Position numbers and translations under genes: made by a program | Notes under the pieces: generated by a model | The model's input: only the letters and a program-made list of their open reading frames with translations | Databases searched by the model: none | What the model was told of the DNA's origin: nothing | Shown: in pieces, positions 27,375-36,204 of the stretch | Layout of the letters: each line of letters begins with the position of its first letter | Numbering within the stretch: the first letter of the stretch is position 1 | Assembly (NCBI RefSeq): GCF_049347105.1 | Contig: NZ_CP186334.1 | Location: 2,046,001 to 2,110,000 of the forward strand | Length of the DNA stretch: 64,000 bases | Reading direction: 5' to 3' | Origin: Gaoshiqia hydrogeniformans | Lineage (GTDB): Bacteria > Bacteroidota > Bacteroidia > Bacteroidales > Prolixibacteraceae

Positions 27375-28556
27375 TTAATACCCAAAATAAGTTAAATATG
27401 CTTCCATATCTTTATCGCCGCGCCCTGAGAGGTTGATGACGTTTACGTCTTCCGGTTTCAGGTCGATTTTTTTCAGCGCGGCCAGGGCATGGGCCGATTC
27501 CAGGGCCGGAATGATTCCTTCCAGTTGGGTGAGTTCCAGGGCGGCATCCAGCACTTCATCATCGGTTGCCCACAGGTATTTGGCCCGTTTGGTGGCAAAC
27601 AAATTGGCGTGCATGGGGCCGATACCCGGGTAATCCAGTCCTGCAGAAATGGAATAGGGCTCAATAATCTGCCCGTCGTCGGTTTGCATCACGTACGAGC
27701 GCGAACTATGCAGCACACCGGGCTTACCAAGGGTGAGTGTTGCAGCGCTCTCGTTGGTGTCGATGCCTTTTCCTGCTGCTTCAACACCAATGAGCTCCAC
27801 GCTTTCATTCTCCAGAAAATGGTAAAATGCGCCGGCGGCATTGCTTCCTCCTCCCACGCAGGCCAGCACACGGGTGGGCAGTTCGCGGCCAATTTGCTCG
27901 TCGAGCTGCCATTTTATCTCTTCGCTGATCACCGATTGAAAACGGGCTACCATATCCGGGTAAGGGTGTGGCCCTACCACCGAGCCAATGATGTAGTGCG
28001 TATCCACCGGATTGTTAATCCAGTCGCGCATGGCTTCGTTGGTGGCGTCTTTCAGGGTTTTGTTCCCCGACTCGGCTGGGATGACCTGAGCGCCCAGCAT
28101 GTGCATTTTTTTCACGTTCGGAGCCTGGCGTTGTACATCCAGCGCACCCATATAAACAATGCACTCCAGGCCCATCAGGGCGCAAACAGTCGCTGTGGCG
28201 ACACCGTGTTGCCCGGCCCCGGTTTCGGCAATAATGCGTTTTTTGTTTAAGGCCTTTGCCAGTAAAATCTGACCGATTGTATTGTTTATTTTATGCGAAC
28301 CGGTGTGATTCAGGTCCTCACGCTTCAGGTAAACGTGGCTTTGATAACGCTCGGACATGCGTTTGGCATAATACAGCGGCGACGGCCGCCCGACATAGTG
28401 TTTCAACAGGTTGATAAAGTCTTGCCGAAAGTTGTATGAATTGATAATCTCCATATACTTTTCCTGCAGTTCTTCAATATTCGGATGCATCATCTCCGGG
28501 ATGAAAGCCCCTCCGAATTCTCCGTAATAACCTTTTCGATTGACTTGGTAGTTCAT
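27375..28556 (-). CDS. trpB: Tryptophan synthase beta subunit
   Basis: 393-residue PLP enzyme condensing indole with serine. The PLP lysine lies in LNHTGSHKINNT. The phosphate-binding glycines are in CVGGGSNAAG and the monovalent cation region in GLDYPGIGP. The length is that of canonical TrpB1. It sits 11 bp after trpF. Confidence 0.98.
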   Translation of the reverse strand: MNYQVNRKGYYGEFGGAFIPEMMHPNIEELQEKYMEIINSYNFRQDFINLLKHYVGRPSPLYYAKRMSERYQSHVYLKREDLNHTGSHKINNTIGQILLAKALNKKRIIAETGAGQHGVATATVCALMGLECIVYMGALDVQRQAPNVKKMHMLGAQVIPAESGNKTLKDATNEAMRDWINNPVDTHYIIGSVVGPHPYPDMVARFQSVISEEIKWQLDEQIGRELPTRVLACVGGGSNAAGAFYHFLENESVELIGVEAAGKGIDTNESAATLTLGKPGVLHSSRSYVMQTDDGQIIEPYSISAGLDYPGIGPMHANLFATKRAKYLWATDDEVLDAALELTQLEGIIPALESAHALAALKKIDLKPEDVNVINLSGRGDKDMEAYLTYFGY

Positions 28557-28567
28557 ATTCAGGATGT

Positions 28568-29203
28568 TTAATAGTTTCTTATTTTTTGAATAAAAGAAGC
28601 AGTTTTCGCAGCATCTTTCAGACCGGGTCTCAGTTCGAAGCCGCTGTTTATATCCAGGGCAACCAGTTGCGGATGATCCATCTTCAGGATGTCGCCGGCA
28701 TCGTCCGGACCAATTCCGCCACTCAGGAAAAAGGGGACCGGCCCACGGTAACGGTTCAGAATTTTCCAGTTAAACTTTTCACCGGTACCCCCGGGCAACT
28801 TTCCTTTGGTGTCGAAAAGAAAATAGTCGACTGCTGGAATGTAATCGTCCAATTGGCTGAAATCAAAATCATCATCCAGCGGGAAGGCTTTCAGAACCAT
28901 CAACCCGTGGTCGCGAATCCAGCGACAGTATTCCGGCGGTTCGGCCCCGTGGAGTTGGGCAACCTCCAGCCTGTATTTTTTGCAAACCGACAGAAGCTGT
29001 TCTTTTTCTTCGTTCACAAAAACGCCCGCTTTTTTTATGGTTGAAGGAACCCGTTTAAAAATAGTTTCGTCCGGATTTTCACCCACAAAGCGTTTTGACT
29101 TTGGGTAGAAAATAAAGCCGATGAAGTCAGGCATGGCAGCACAAACAGCGTCGATATTTTCCGGGTTTCGCATCCCGCAAACTTTTAGTTTCAGATTTTT
29201 CAT
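28568..29203 (-). CDS. trpF: Phosphoribosylanthranilate isomerase
   Basis: 211-residue TIM barrel catalysing the Amadori rearrangement in Trp synthesis. KVCGMRNPENI contains the catalytic cysteine near the start, and FFLSGGIGPDDAG is the phosphate-binding end. Separate from trpC rather than fused as in enterobacteria. It lies 50 bp after trpC. Confidence 0.96.
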   Translation of the reverse strand: MKNLKLKVCGMRNPENIDAVCAAMPDFIGFIFYPKSKRFVGENPDETIFKRVPSTIKKAGVFVNEEKEQLLSVCKKYRLEVAQLHGAEPPEYCRWIRDHGLMVLKAFPLDDDFDFSQLDDYIPAVDYFLFDTKGKLPGGTGEKFNWKILNRYRGPVPFFLSGGIGPDDAGDILKMDHPQLVALDINSGFELRPGLKDAAKTASFIQKIRNY

Positions 29204-29253
29204 TTTTTTAATCGTATTTGCCTGATGACTTCAGGTAGCCGGTCAACGGACGG

Positions 29254-30036
29254 TTACAGATGCTTTATAAAATCCGCGCATGCCTTGGCCGGATTGTCGG
29301 TTTTCATGAAGTTTTCGCCCATTAAAAATCCGTCATAACCGGCTTTACGCAGGTAGTGAATATCTTCGGCCGACGAAAGACCGCTCTCCGAGATCCGCAG
29401 CATGGTTTCGGGCAGTAAACGGCTCAGCCGGACCGATGTTTCCACATCCACTTCAAAGGTTTTCAGGTTACGGTTATTCACGCCAACCAAATCCACCATC
29501 GGGTTTAGTTTTTCAATTTCTTCTTCGGTGTGCACTTCAACCAGTACTTCCAGTTCCAGTTCTTTGGCAATTTCAGTCAGTTTCAGCATCTCTTCCCTGC
29601 TCAGGCTGGCCGCGATCAGCAAAATCAGGTCGGCGCCATGCGCTTTGGCCTCGTATACCTGGTAGGGGTCAAGCATGAAATCTTTGCGTAAGATCGGTGT
29701 TCGTTGATTGGCCGAACGGGCTTTGGCCAGGTTCTCAAATGAACCGCCAAAGTAATTTTGGTCAGTAAGGACCGATAAGCCGGATACGCCTGCCTGTACA
29801 TATCCCGAAGTAACTTCGCTTACTTCAGCCTGAGCGTTGATCACGCCTTTCGATGGCGATTTGGTTTTGAACTCGGCAATAATGCCGCTGGCGCCGGGCA
29901 CTTGCAGCGCGGCTTTCAACGAGTTGGTTTTGCGTTGAAAAAAAGGCGACCGCTTTAAATCGTCAATGCTGATTTTTGATTTTGCCGCTTCCAGCTCGCG
30001 GCGTTTGTTGGCATTTATTTGGTCTAATATGGTCAT
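29254..30036 (-). CDS. trpC: Indole-3-glycerol phosphate synthase
   Basis: About 260 residues. EFKTKSPSKGVI carries the catalytic lysine region, and GVNNRNLKTFEVD and SESGLSS are standard TrpC strings. An ATG at 30060 gives eight extra hydrophobic residues; I prefer 30036 (MTILDQINANKR), which matches usual TrpC starts. It is preceded by trpD with a gap of about 94 bp that shows no feature. Confidence 0.96.
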   Translation of the reverse strand: MTILDQINANKRRELEAAKSKISIDDLKRSPFFQRKTNSLKAALQVPGASGIIAEFKTKSPSKGVINAQAEVSEVTSGYVQAGVSGLSVLTDQNYFGGSFENLAKARSANQRTPILRKDFMLDPYQVYEAKAHGADLILLIAASLSREEMLKLTEIAKELELEVLVEVHTEEEIEKLNPMVDLVGVNNRNLKTFEVDVETSVRLSRLLPETMLRISESGLSSAEDIHYLRKAGYDGFLMGENFMKTDNPAKACADFIKHL

Positions 30037-30129
30037 GAGAAATATTGTTTGAAATTTCAAAAACAGTTGCTGTTTAGCTGCATGTTTCAGTTAATATGTA
30101 ATTTCCTTTCAACCTGCTGCGGCTGAACA

Positions 30130-31122
30130 CTATTTCGCGGCCATCAGTTTTCTAAAAACGTTGAAGGCCTTTTTACTGTTGAGCGCTTCGCCGGCTTCGG
30201 CCACGCAATCAGCCAGCGTCCGGTCGGGGAACATACATTTGATACCGAGGGCCGCATTGGCAATCACTACGTTTTTCTGGGCCGTGGTGGCGCTCCCTTC
30301 CAGAACATTTTTAAAGATTTTGGCGGCATCTTCAACCGACTTGCCCCCCGATAATTCTTCCTGTCTCAGGGTTTCGAAGCCAAAATCGGCTGGCGACAGG
30401 TTATCTTCGGTTTCTTTTGAAACATAGCGGGCGTCGCCGGTCAGCGAAATTTCGTCGTAACCATCCAAGCTGTGCACAATCAGAAAATTCTGTTGGCTGT
30501 CGCTGAAAACCTGGTGGTAGAGGTCCATGATGTCGAGACCGGAAACACCGACTAATTGATTTTTAGGGAACGACGGGTTGATGATGGGCCCCATCATATT
30601 AAACAGGGTGCGTACTTTCAGCGCTTTGCGCACAGGTCCCACATTTTTCATTGCCGGATGAAACAGGGGGGCATGGAGGAAGCAAATACCGGTATCTTCG
30701 AGTTCGCGGCGTAATTTGGCGGGATCGTTGCTGAACTGATACCCGTAGTATTCGAACATGTTAGATGCTCCGCTTACCGAGGATAAACCGTAGTTCCCGT
30801 GTTTGGTGACCTTATAGCCGGCTCCCGCCAATACAAAACAACTGGCTGTTGAAATGTTGAAGGTATTCTTACCGTCTCCGCCCGTGCCAACCACATCAAT
30901 GGTATTGTATGCCGAAAAATCGACCGCCACGCACAGGTCGAGCAGCGCCTGGCGGAAACCGGCCAGTTCTTCCGGCCTGATCCGGCGCATCCGGAAAACG
31001 GTCAGGAACGAAGCAATTTCCGCTTCCGAAAACCGCCCTTCCGCGATCCGGGTCAGGATGTTTCGGGCTTCATCCCGGGAGAGGCTGTGCCCTTCGAACA
31101 GGTAGTTTAAGGTGTCTTTCAT
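30130..31122 (-). CDS. trpD: Anthranilate phosphoribosyltransferase
   Basis: 330 residues; transfers phosphoribose to anthranilate. VVGTGGDGKNTFNIST is the PRPP-binding loop, KHGNYGLSSVSGASN and GPIINPS follow as in the family. It is not fused to trpG. The gap of 115 bp upstream holds a heptamer repeat array. Confidence 0.97.
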   Translation of the reverse strand: MKDTLNYLFEGHSLSRDEARNILTRIAEGRFSEAEIASFLTVFRMRRIRPEELAGFRQALLDLCVAVDFSAYNTIDVVGTGGDGKNTFNISTASCFVLAGAGYKVTKHGNYGLSSVSGASNMFEYYGYQFSNDPAKLRRELEDTGICFLHAPLFHPAMKNVGPVRKALKVRTLFNMMGPIINPSFPKNQLVGVSGLDIMDLYHQVFSDSQQNFLIVHSLDGYDEISLTGDARYVSKETEDNLSPADFGFETLRQEELSGGKSVEDAAKIFKNVLEGSATTAQKNVVIANAALGIKCMFPDRTLADCVAEAGEALNSKKAFNVFRKLMAAK

Positions 31123-31147
31123 ATAATTTTAAGTTCGGGGGTTTGAG

Positions 31148-31196
31148 TTTCAAATTCCAAGTTTCAAATTCCAAATTCCAGGTTTCAGGTTCCAGG
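31148..31196. repeat. Heptamer tandem repeat between trpG and trpD
   Basis: Seven consecutive 7-bp units of pattern TTYCARR (TTTCAAA, TTCCAAG, TTTCAAA, TTCCAAA, TTCCAGG, TTTCAGG, TTCCAGG). A related unit, GTTTGAG, precedes and TTGAG follows. Degenerate units of fixed length suggest slippage growth. It lies within the trp transcript. Confidence 0.85.
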
Positions 31197-31237
31197 TTGA
31201 GTTTTTGGGTACGTGAATGATCCTTTTCGGGAGGGCC

Positions 31238-31807
31238 TTAATGCTTCAACCAGTTTTCAATGATCTTTTCGCCCAGCGGGGTGAGAACCGATTCAGGATG
31301 AAACTGTACGCCGCGTACGTCCAGTTGCTTGTGTTTCATCGACATGATCTGTCCGTTCCCATCCAGACTGGTCACTTCAAGGCAATCGGGCAACCCATCC
31401 CGGTCAACAATCCAGGAGTGATAGCGGCCGGCATCAAATTGCTCCGGGAGCCCTTCAAACAAAACCGGATCGGCGCTGACCTGCGACACCGGCGTTGCCA
31501 TGCCGTGCAGCACCTGGTTCATATTGGTCAGCTTAGCTCCAAAAACTTCGCCAATGGCCTGGTGACCAAGACAAACCCCGAATATACTTTTCCGGCCTGC
31601 ATATGCACGAATGATATCCATCAGCAGACCGGCTTCTTCGGGAAGGCCCGGGCCGGGAGAAAGCACAATCTTATCGTATTTCTCCAGCTCGCCCAGTTCC
31701 AGTTCGTCGTTTCGGATTACGTCGACCGGGAGGCCGGATATTTTTTTGATCGCATGCACCAAATTGTAGGTGAATGAATCGTAATTATCGATGATGACTA
31801 TTTTCAT
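31238..31807 (-). CDS. trpG: Anthranilate synthase component II (glutamine amidotransferase)
   Basis: 189-residue class I glutaminase supplying ammonia to TrpE. The nucleophile lies in GVCLGHQAIGE, and the His-Glu pair in GVQFHPESVLT. Next to trpE with an 11-bp gap. It could also serve aminodeoxychorismate synthase as a shared subunit. Confidence 0.96.
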   Translation of the reverse strand: MKIVIIDNYDSFTYNLVHAIKKISGLPVDVIRNDELELGELEKYDKIVLSPGPGLPEEAGLLMDIIRAYAGRKSIFGVCLGHQAIGEVFGAKLTNMNQVLHGMATPVSQVSADPVLFEGLPEQFDAGRYHSWIVDRDGLPDCLEVTSLDGNGQIMSMKHKQLDVRGVQFHPESVLTPLGEKIIENWLKH

Positions 31808-31818
31808 GTTGTAAGAGA

Positions 31819-33225
31819 TTAAATTTCTTTGGCAATTTCAATGGCTTTTTTCAGCGCGGCCAGCTTGTTGTTTACTTCCTGCAATTCGTTTTCTTCTACC
31901 GAGCCCGCTACGATTCCGGCCCCGGCCTGATAATAAAGCGTATGGTCTTTGCTCAGGAACGACCGGATCATGATGGCGTGGTTCAGGCTGTTATCGAAAC
32001 CTATAAAACCTATGGTTCCGCCGTAATAGCTGCGTCGTTGGTTTTCGTAGCGGTCAATCAGTTGCATGGCCATGTGTTTTGGCGCGCCCGAAAGGGTTCC
32101 GGCAGGAAACGAATCGCCCAGAACGGCAACCATATTGGTATTTTCGGGCAGACGGCCGGATACTTCAGACACCAGGTGGATGACGTGCGAAAAATATTGA
32201 ACTTCGCGGAAACTGTCCACTTTTACATCATCGGCATTCCGGCTCAGGTCATTTCGTGCCAAATCGACCAGCATTACGTGTTCCGCATTTTCTTTCGGGT
32301 CGGCACATAACTTTTCGGCCAGTACACGGTCTTGCTCATCATTTCCTGTTCTGCGAAAAGTGCCTGCAATCGGATTGATAATCGCGCGTTCTTTTTTGAT
32401 CCGCAATTCGGCTTCCGGGCTGGACCCGAAGATTCGAAAGTCGCCGTAATCAAAAAAGAATAGGTATGGCGACGGGTTAACGGTCCTCAAAGCCCGGTAC
32501 AAATTAAAATCATCGCCTTTGTATTTTTGTGAAAACTGCCTCGACAACACGATCTGGAAAACGTCGCCCCGGTAACAATGTTCTTTTCCTTTGGTCACCA
32601 TTCGCCGGTATTCGTCGTCGGTGATATTTGAAGCTTCATCTCCCTCGGTGTCGAATTTAGTCGTCGGGAACGAAAGATTTTTCAATAAGGATTCAATCTG
32701 TCCCATCTCCGGGATTTCGCCTTCAGGCAGGTTTTCGATCAGCGAGATCATATCCTTGGAATGATCAATGGCCAGAATGTACTTGTAAAAACAGTATTTG
32801 ACTTCGGGAATCGAATAGCTTTCTTTCTTTTCGGCGGCGATGTCGATTTTTTCGAAGTACCTGACCGAATCGTAGCTCAGATAACCAAACAGCCCGTTGG
32901 CCGGCGCATCAGCCGTATCGCCCGATAAGCGGAACGACTGGAAGAAGGCATTTAATTCGCGGGCAACGGTATGCTGGTCTGCGATGGCTGTTCTCCTGAC
33001 TTGGCGGCCTTTATTTTCGATGCTGATTTCTCCTTCGTCGGCAGTGAAGCAGCTCAGCGGTTTGATGCAGATAAACGAGTAGGCATTTTCGTTGCCGTGG
33101 TAGTCCGAACTTTCCAGCAGGATCGATTGCGGGAACAATTCGCGAAACTTCAGATAAACGCTTACCGGGGTGAGCGTATCAGCTAGGATTTTTTTTACAG
33201 TGACTTTTACGTTAATCGGATTCAT
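31819..33225 (-). CDS. trpE: Anthranilate synthase component I
   Basis: 468 residues; converts chorismate to anthranilate. LLESSDY near residue 36 matches the LLES element that binds feedback tryptophan, so end-product inhibition is expected. The chorismate-binding domain is evident in SPEAELRI, NPIAGTFRRTG, HVMLVDLARND and GTLSGAPKHMAM. First structural gene of the operon, beginning 25 bp after the leader terminator. Confidence 0.97.
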   Translation of the reverse strand: MNPINVKVTVKKILADTLTPVSVYLKFRELFPQSILLESSDYHGNENAYSFICIKPLSCFTADEGEISIENKGRQVRRTAIADQHTVARELNAFFQSFRLSGDTADAPANGLFGYLSYDSVRYFEKIDIAAEKKESYSIPEVKYCFYKYILAIDHSKDMISLIENLPEGEIPEMGQIESLLKNLSFPTTKFDTEGDEASNITDDEYRRMVTKGKEHCYRGDVFQIVLSRQFSQKYKGDDFNLYRALRTVNPSPYLFFFDYGDFRIFGSSPEAELRIKKERAIINPIAGTFRRTGNDEQDRVLAEKLCADPKENAEHVMLVDLARNDLSRNADDVKVDSFREVQYFSHVIHLVSEVSGRLPENTNMVAVLGDSFPAGTLSGAPKHMAMQLIDRYENQRRSYYGGTIGFIGFDNSLNHAIMIRSFLSKDHTLYYQAGAGIVAGSVEENELQEVNNKLAALKKAIEIAKEI

Positions 33226-33249
33226 ATATCATTTTTTTAATTTTTTTGC

Positions 33250-33287
33250 ATAAAAAAAGCGGCTTACCGTGTTCCGATAAGCCGCTT
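33250..33287 (-). terminator. trp leader attenuator terminator
   Basis: On the minus strand GCGGCTTA and TAAGCCGC form an 8-bp stem (positions 33278-33285 with 33259-33266), followed by seven T. It lies between the leader peptide stop and trpE, as in a transcription attenuator. Confidence 0.9.
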
Positions 33288-33311
33288 CTTCATTCATGAC
33301 AGGCATGACAG

Positions 33312-33380
33312 CTACTTCTCTCCACGGTATTGTGAAAAGTTTCTGTGCCACCACCAATTTTTCGACATGAATGTGTTCAT
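33312..33380 (-). CDS. trpL: trp operon leader peptide (22 aa, three consecutive Trp)
   Basis: A 22-codon minus-strand frame starts at ATG 33380-33378 and stops with TAG at 33314-33312. Codons 9-11 are TGG TGG TGG (33356-33348) in the context SKNWWWHRNF. Followed by a Rho-independent terminator and then trpE, this is a classic ribosome-stalling attenuator: scarce Trp-tRNA would stall the ribosome and favour read-through. One antiterminator candidate is AAGTAGCT at the leader stop (33317-33310) with the 5' arm of the terminator (33286-33279), one mismatch. Another is TACCGTG (33329-33323) with the terminator loop (33271-33265). Which one forms is not resolved by eye. Confidence 0.9.
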   Translation of the reverse strand: MNTFMSKNWWWHRNFSQYRGEK

Positions 33381-33400
33381 CGTTATATTCTTAAAAATAC

Positions 33401-33455
33401 CAATATGGCTATTACCTTCTTGTAAGAAGAAGACCCCACCACGGAAGCCATATTG
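33401..33455. other. Inverted repeat upstream of the trp leader
   Basis: CAATATGGCT (33401-33410) and AGCCATATTG (33446-33455) are exact complements. A smaller hairpin, CTTCTT-GT-AAGAAG (33416-33429), lies inside. It sits 21 bp upstream of the leader peptide start and could be a 5'-UTR stem or an operator. Confidence 0.5.
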
Positions 33456-33575
33456 TATTTATATTTTCACTAAATTGTGGTGTAAAAGAATGAATTATTT
33501 CAATTAAATGCAAATTTTAGTTCCGGTCAATTTAAAATGATCCCGTTTTTTAACCATTTATTTATTGAAACAGAC

Positions 33576-34574
33576 ATGAAAACGAATTTAAACAGGCGTT
33601 CATTTATTCGGGAATCGGCCATTGCGACAGGCGCAATATGGACGGTCCCAAATTTGGCGTTCAGTTCGTCCAAAAAAGAATTATTCAAGATATCGCTGGC
33701 CGAGTGGTCGGTGAATGAGCTTATTTTCGGGAAGGCCCGCGAATTGGGCTGGGAAAAATTCACCCACATGCTGAACAACGATTTTGACAGCATTGAGAAA
33801 GGGGCTGCGATGAAAAATATCGAGTTTCCGGCTTATGCCCGAAGCCTCGGCATCGATGCGGTGGAGTATGTAAATACCTGCTTTTTTGATAAGGCAAAAA
33901 ACCAGGCTTACCTGAGAGATTTGAAAAAAGCCTGTGATGATGAGGGGGTGAAATCCTTGCTGATTATGTGTGATTCGGAGGGAATGGTTGGCGCCCCTGC
34001 CCGCGAAGAACGTTTGCAGACACTGGAGAACCACAAGAAATGGATCGACGCGGCGGCTTTCCTGGGCTGCCATTCTGTTCGGGTAAATGCAGGCAGCCAG
34101 GGCAGCTACGAAGAACAGCAGAAACTGGCGGCCGATGGCTTGCGCCTGCTGTGCGAGTACGGCGACCAGGCGAAGATTAATATTTTAGTCGAAAATCACG
34201 GCGGGTTTTCAAGCGATGCTCAGTGGCTTTCGGGCGTCATGAAAATGACTGATCACTCCAGGGTGGGTACTTTGCCCGATTTTGCCAACTTCCGGATCAG
34301 CTATGACCCCGAAAAATGGTATGACCGCTACCGGGGAGTGGCCGAGTTAATGCCTTTTGCCAAAGCTGTGAGCGCAAAATCGTACGATTTTGATGAATTT
34401 GGACATGTGATTGAAACCGACTATTATCAGATGATTGAGATTGTGTTGGAAGCGGGTTATCGGGGTTATATCGGGATTGAATACGAAGGGAGCAAACTGG
34501 CTCCCCGCGAAGGCGTCCTGGCAACCAAACAATTACTGGAAAAGGTAAGGGACGAGTATGCAGACAAATCGTAA
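33576..34574 (+). CDS. Tat-exported sugar phosphate isomerase/epimerase family protein
   Basis: 332 residues from the chosen ATG; an upstream ATG at 33537 would add 13 residues before the Tat motif and is less likely. The twin-arginine signal is NRRSFIRESA. The xylose isomerase-like TIM barrel shows metal-ligand strings ILVENHGG, GTLPDFANF, SAKSYDFDEFG and GIEYEG. Family members act on sugars in the periplasm, but the substrate is unknown. It is divergent from the trp operon, about 195 bp from the leader start, and is followed by a strong terminator. Confidence 0.88.
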   Translation: MKTNLNRRSFIRESAIATGAIWTVPNLAFSSSKKELFKISLAEWSVNELIFGKARELGWEKFTHMLNNDFDSIEKGAAMKNIEFPAYARSLGIDAVEYVNTCFFDKAKNQAYLRDLKKACDDEGVKSLLIMCDSEGMVGAPAREERLQTLENHKKWIDAAAFLGCHSVRVNAGSQGSYEEQQKLAADGLRLLCEYGDQAKINILVENHGGFSSDAQWLSGVMKMTDHSRVGTLPDFANFRISYDPEKWYDRYRGVAELMPFAKAVSAKSYDFDEFGHVIETDYYQMIEIVLEAGYRGYIGIEYEGSKLAPREGVLATKQLLEKVRDEYADKS

Positions 34575-34735
34575 AACATGCCCGATAATTATCCCTGAAA
34601 ATGAAACTATGTGTCGATAATGGACGTATTGAACAATACAGCTTTGCAGATTTTTTCACACTTAATTTTATCTGGGGTTGATTGGTTGAGCAACTGCAAA
34701 GCAGAAAAGGTAATTTTAGTTGTTTGTTTAGAGGG

Positions 34736-34763
34736 AAGCGGTGGGAAGGCCCACCGCTTTTCT
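34736..34763 (+). terminator. Strong terminator after the TIM-barrel gene
   Basis: AAGCGGTGGG (34736-34745) pairs perfectly with CCCACCGCTT (34750-34759) around a 4-nt loop, followed by a T-rich run. It lies 161 bp after the gene stop; the sequence between shows nothing else. Confidence 0.85.
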
Positions 34764-34780
34764 GTTTGTTTGGAACATCA
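34760..34780. repeat. Left direct repeat bounding the decaying island
   Basis: TTCTGTTTGTTTGGAACATC plus A recurs at 38557-38577 with one mismatch; the inner 16 bp (TTTGTTTGGAACATCA) are identical. The right copy is the 3' end of the PHP phosphodiesterase gene. Confidence 0.7.
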
Positions 34781-34818
34781 TTCCCATAGTTATGTTCTGT
34801 GTGCCGCAATTCGATGGC

Positions 34819-35505
34819 TCATCCCAATTCCCTTTTCGACAGATCTTTAATATCCTTCGCCTCAAGAATCCAAACCCGGTCCGACGATTCAATAAATGCA
34901 CTGTTAATCATGGCGCTGGCGAAGTCGGACAGTCTTAAAATGGCTTTGGGGAAAACCGGACGGAGCAGCAGCAGCAACCATTTCAGGTATTTGACCGACT
35001 GGTATGTCTGGTTGGGTTTCACCTTTAAATAGGGGATTAAGGCACCCGGCCTGAAATTACAGACCTGTTTGAAGGGCAGTTTCATCAAATCATTTTCGGT
35101 TTTTCCTTTCACGCGTGCCCACATGGTGCGCCCTTTTTCGCTGCTGTCGGTGCCGGCGCCCGAAATATAGCAGAAGGTCATGGCCGGGTTGACTTCGACA
35201 AGCAGTTTCGCAAAATCCATTGTCAGGGTATAGGTGAGGCGGGTATAGGTGGCTTCGTCCATACCCAGCGACGATACGCCGATGCAAAAAAAGCAAGCGT
35301 CGTAGTCTTTTAAGTCGTCCTTAAGTGACGAGGCGTCGGACAAGTCGGGCAACACCACTTCTATGAGTTTTGGGTGTTGCAAACCCGATGTGCGACGGTT
35401 GATAACCAATATTTTGTTGATAGACCTACGCTTGATGCATTGGTCCAACACGCTTTCGCCAATCATGCCTGTGGCGCCGGTGATAATGACGTTTATTTTT
35501 CTCAT
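34819..35505 (-). CDS. NAD(P)-binding oxidoreductase of the atypical SDR/epimerase type
   Basis: 228 residues from ATG 35505; an upstream TTG adds only MAF. The Rossmann opening VIITGATGMIGESVLDQC has the glycine pattern of extended/atypical SDRs (HTATIP2/YbjT-like). CYISGAGTDSSEKG provides the active-site serine region. No canonical YxxxK can be assigned with confidence. First intact gene of the 34.8-38.6 kb accessory stretch, all on the minus strand. Substrate unknown. Confidence 0.85.
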   Translation of the reverse strand: MRKINVIITGATGMIGESVLDQCIKRRSINKILVINRRTSGLQHPKLIEVVLPDLSDASSLKDDLKDYDACFFCIGVSSLGMDEATYTRLTYTLTMDFAKLLVEVNPAMTFCYISGAGTDSSEKGRTMWARVKGKTENDLMKLPFKQVCNFRPGALIPYLKVKPNQTYQSVKYLKWLLLLLRPVFPKAILRLSDFASAMINSAFIESSDRVWILEAKDIKDLSKRELG

Positions 35506-35569
35506 GAATGCCAATTTTTAAAACTTACAATATGCAAAGCAATCTGAATCATTTGAGAATTCACACCAT

Positions 35570-35677
35570 CTACTGGTTGTCATCTCCTTTTTGTCGGTAG
35601 CCAAAGCTCATGCACATGCAGCCCATCCCCAAGGCCGAGACTTCTGAGTTGCTGTTGCCAAGTATTCTCTTTTGAAT
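35570..35677 (-). pseudogene. Aldo/keto reductase, N-terminal remnant
   Basis: A 35-codon open stretch reads KRILGNSNSEVSALGMGC then MSFGYRQKGDDNQ and a stop. This is the unmistakable beginning of an aldo/keto reductase (LGNSxLEVSALGLGCMGMSFGY). The codon where ATG is expected is ATT, and nothing of the remaining ~290 residues follows. A 5' gene scrap left by deletion. Confidence 0.8.
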
Positions 35678-35694
35678 GTTGGATATTGACTTCC

Positions 35695-36204
35695 TTACTT
35701 CGCATTTTCCAACACCCCCGTAATCACTTCGCGGGTGTATAACTCCTCAGCGCCCCACATTTTGGCCACGGCCAACAGCTTGTCCGCCAGCAGGGGGATG
35801 TCGGTTTCAGGAATATTCCCCTCTTTTAAGGTGACCGGTGCGCCGATTTTCGAGTACCATGCTTTCAAGGCATCAATGCCCGTATCGGCGCCGTCCACAC
35901 CAAACATGTTCTTTGCAAACTGCCCGAAACGCTTTGGAAGGTGCTGCTTTTGCCACTTCATCCATGCCGGCATGATGATGGACAAACCCGCGCCGCGGGC
36001 TATGTTGTATTCGGCCGACAGGGTATGTTCCAAAAAGTGGGCGTCGAACCGGTTGTTTTCCACGCCGCAAAAGGTGGTGAAGTTGAGCGCCTGCGTGGTG
36101 GCCCAGGCAAATTCGGCACGTGCGTCGTAACCATTGGCGTCGGCCGGCAATATTTCGGTGGTGCGCATCACCGTTTTCAGGATGTTCTCCACGTATCCGG
36201 CCAT
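35695..36204 (-). pseudogene. Iron-containing alcohol dehydrogenase (YqhD-like), C-terminal fragment
   Basis: 169 residues from the first ATG; the frame is open a further 22 codons upstream to a TGA at 36271-36273. RAEFAWATTQALN, HFLEHTLSAEYNIARGAG (with metal-ligand histidines) and PAWMKW match the C-terminal half of YqhD/butanol-dehydrogenase-type Fe-ADHs. The N-terminal Rossmann-like half (~200 residues) is missing, so no cofactor can bind; not expected to be functional. It begins 83 bp after the next intact gene ends. Confidence 0.88.

Noticed and set aside
27489..28250. 253-codon plus-strand frame opposite trpB
   Set aside because: Shadow of trpB caused by codon bias; the protein is histidine/valine-rich with no domain.
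34297..34809. 170-codon minus-strand frame over the end of the TIM-barrel gene
   Set aside because: Antisense to a well-supported gene and crosses its terminator. Only its few residues matching DVPNK reflect the direct repeat noted separately.
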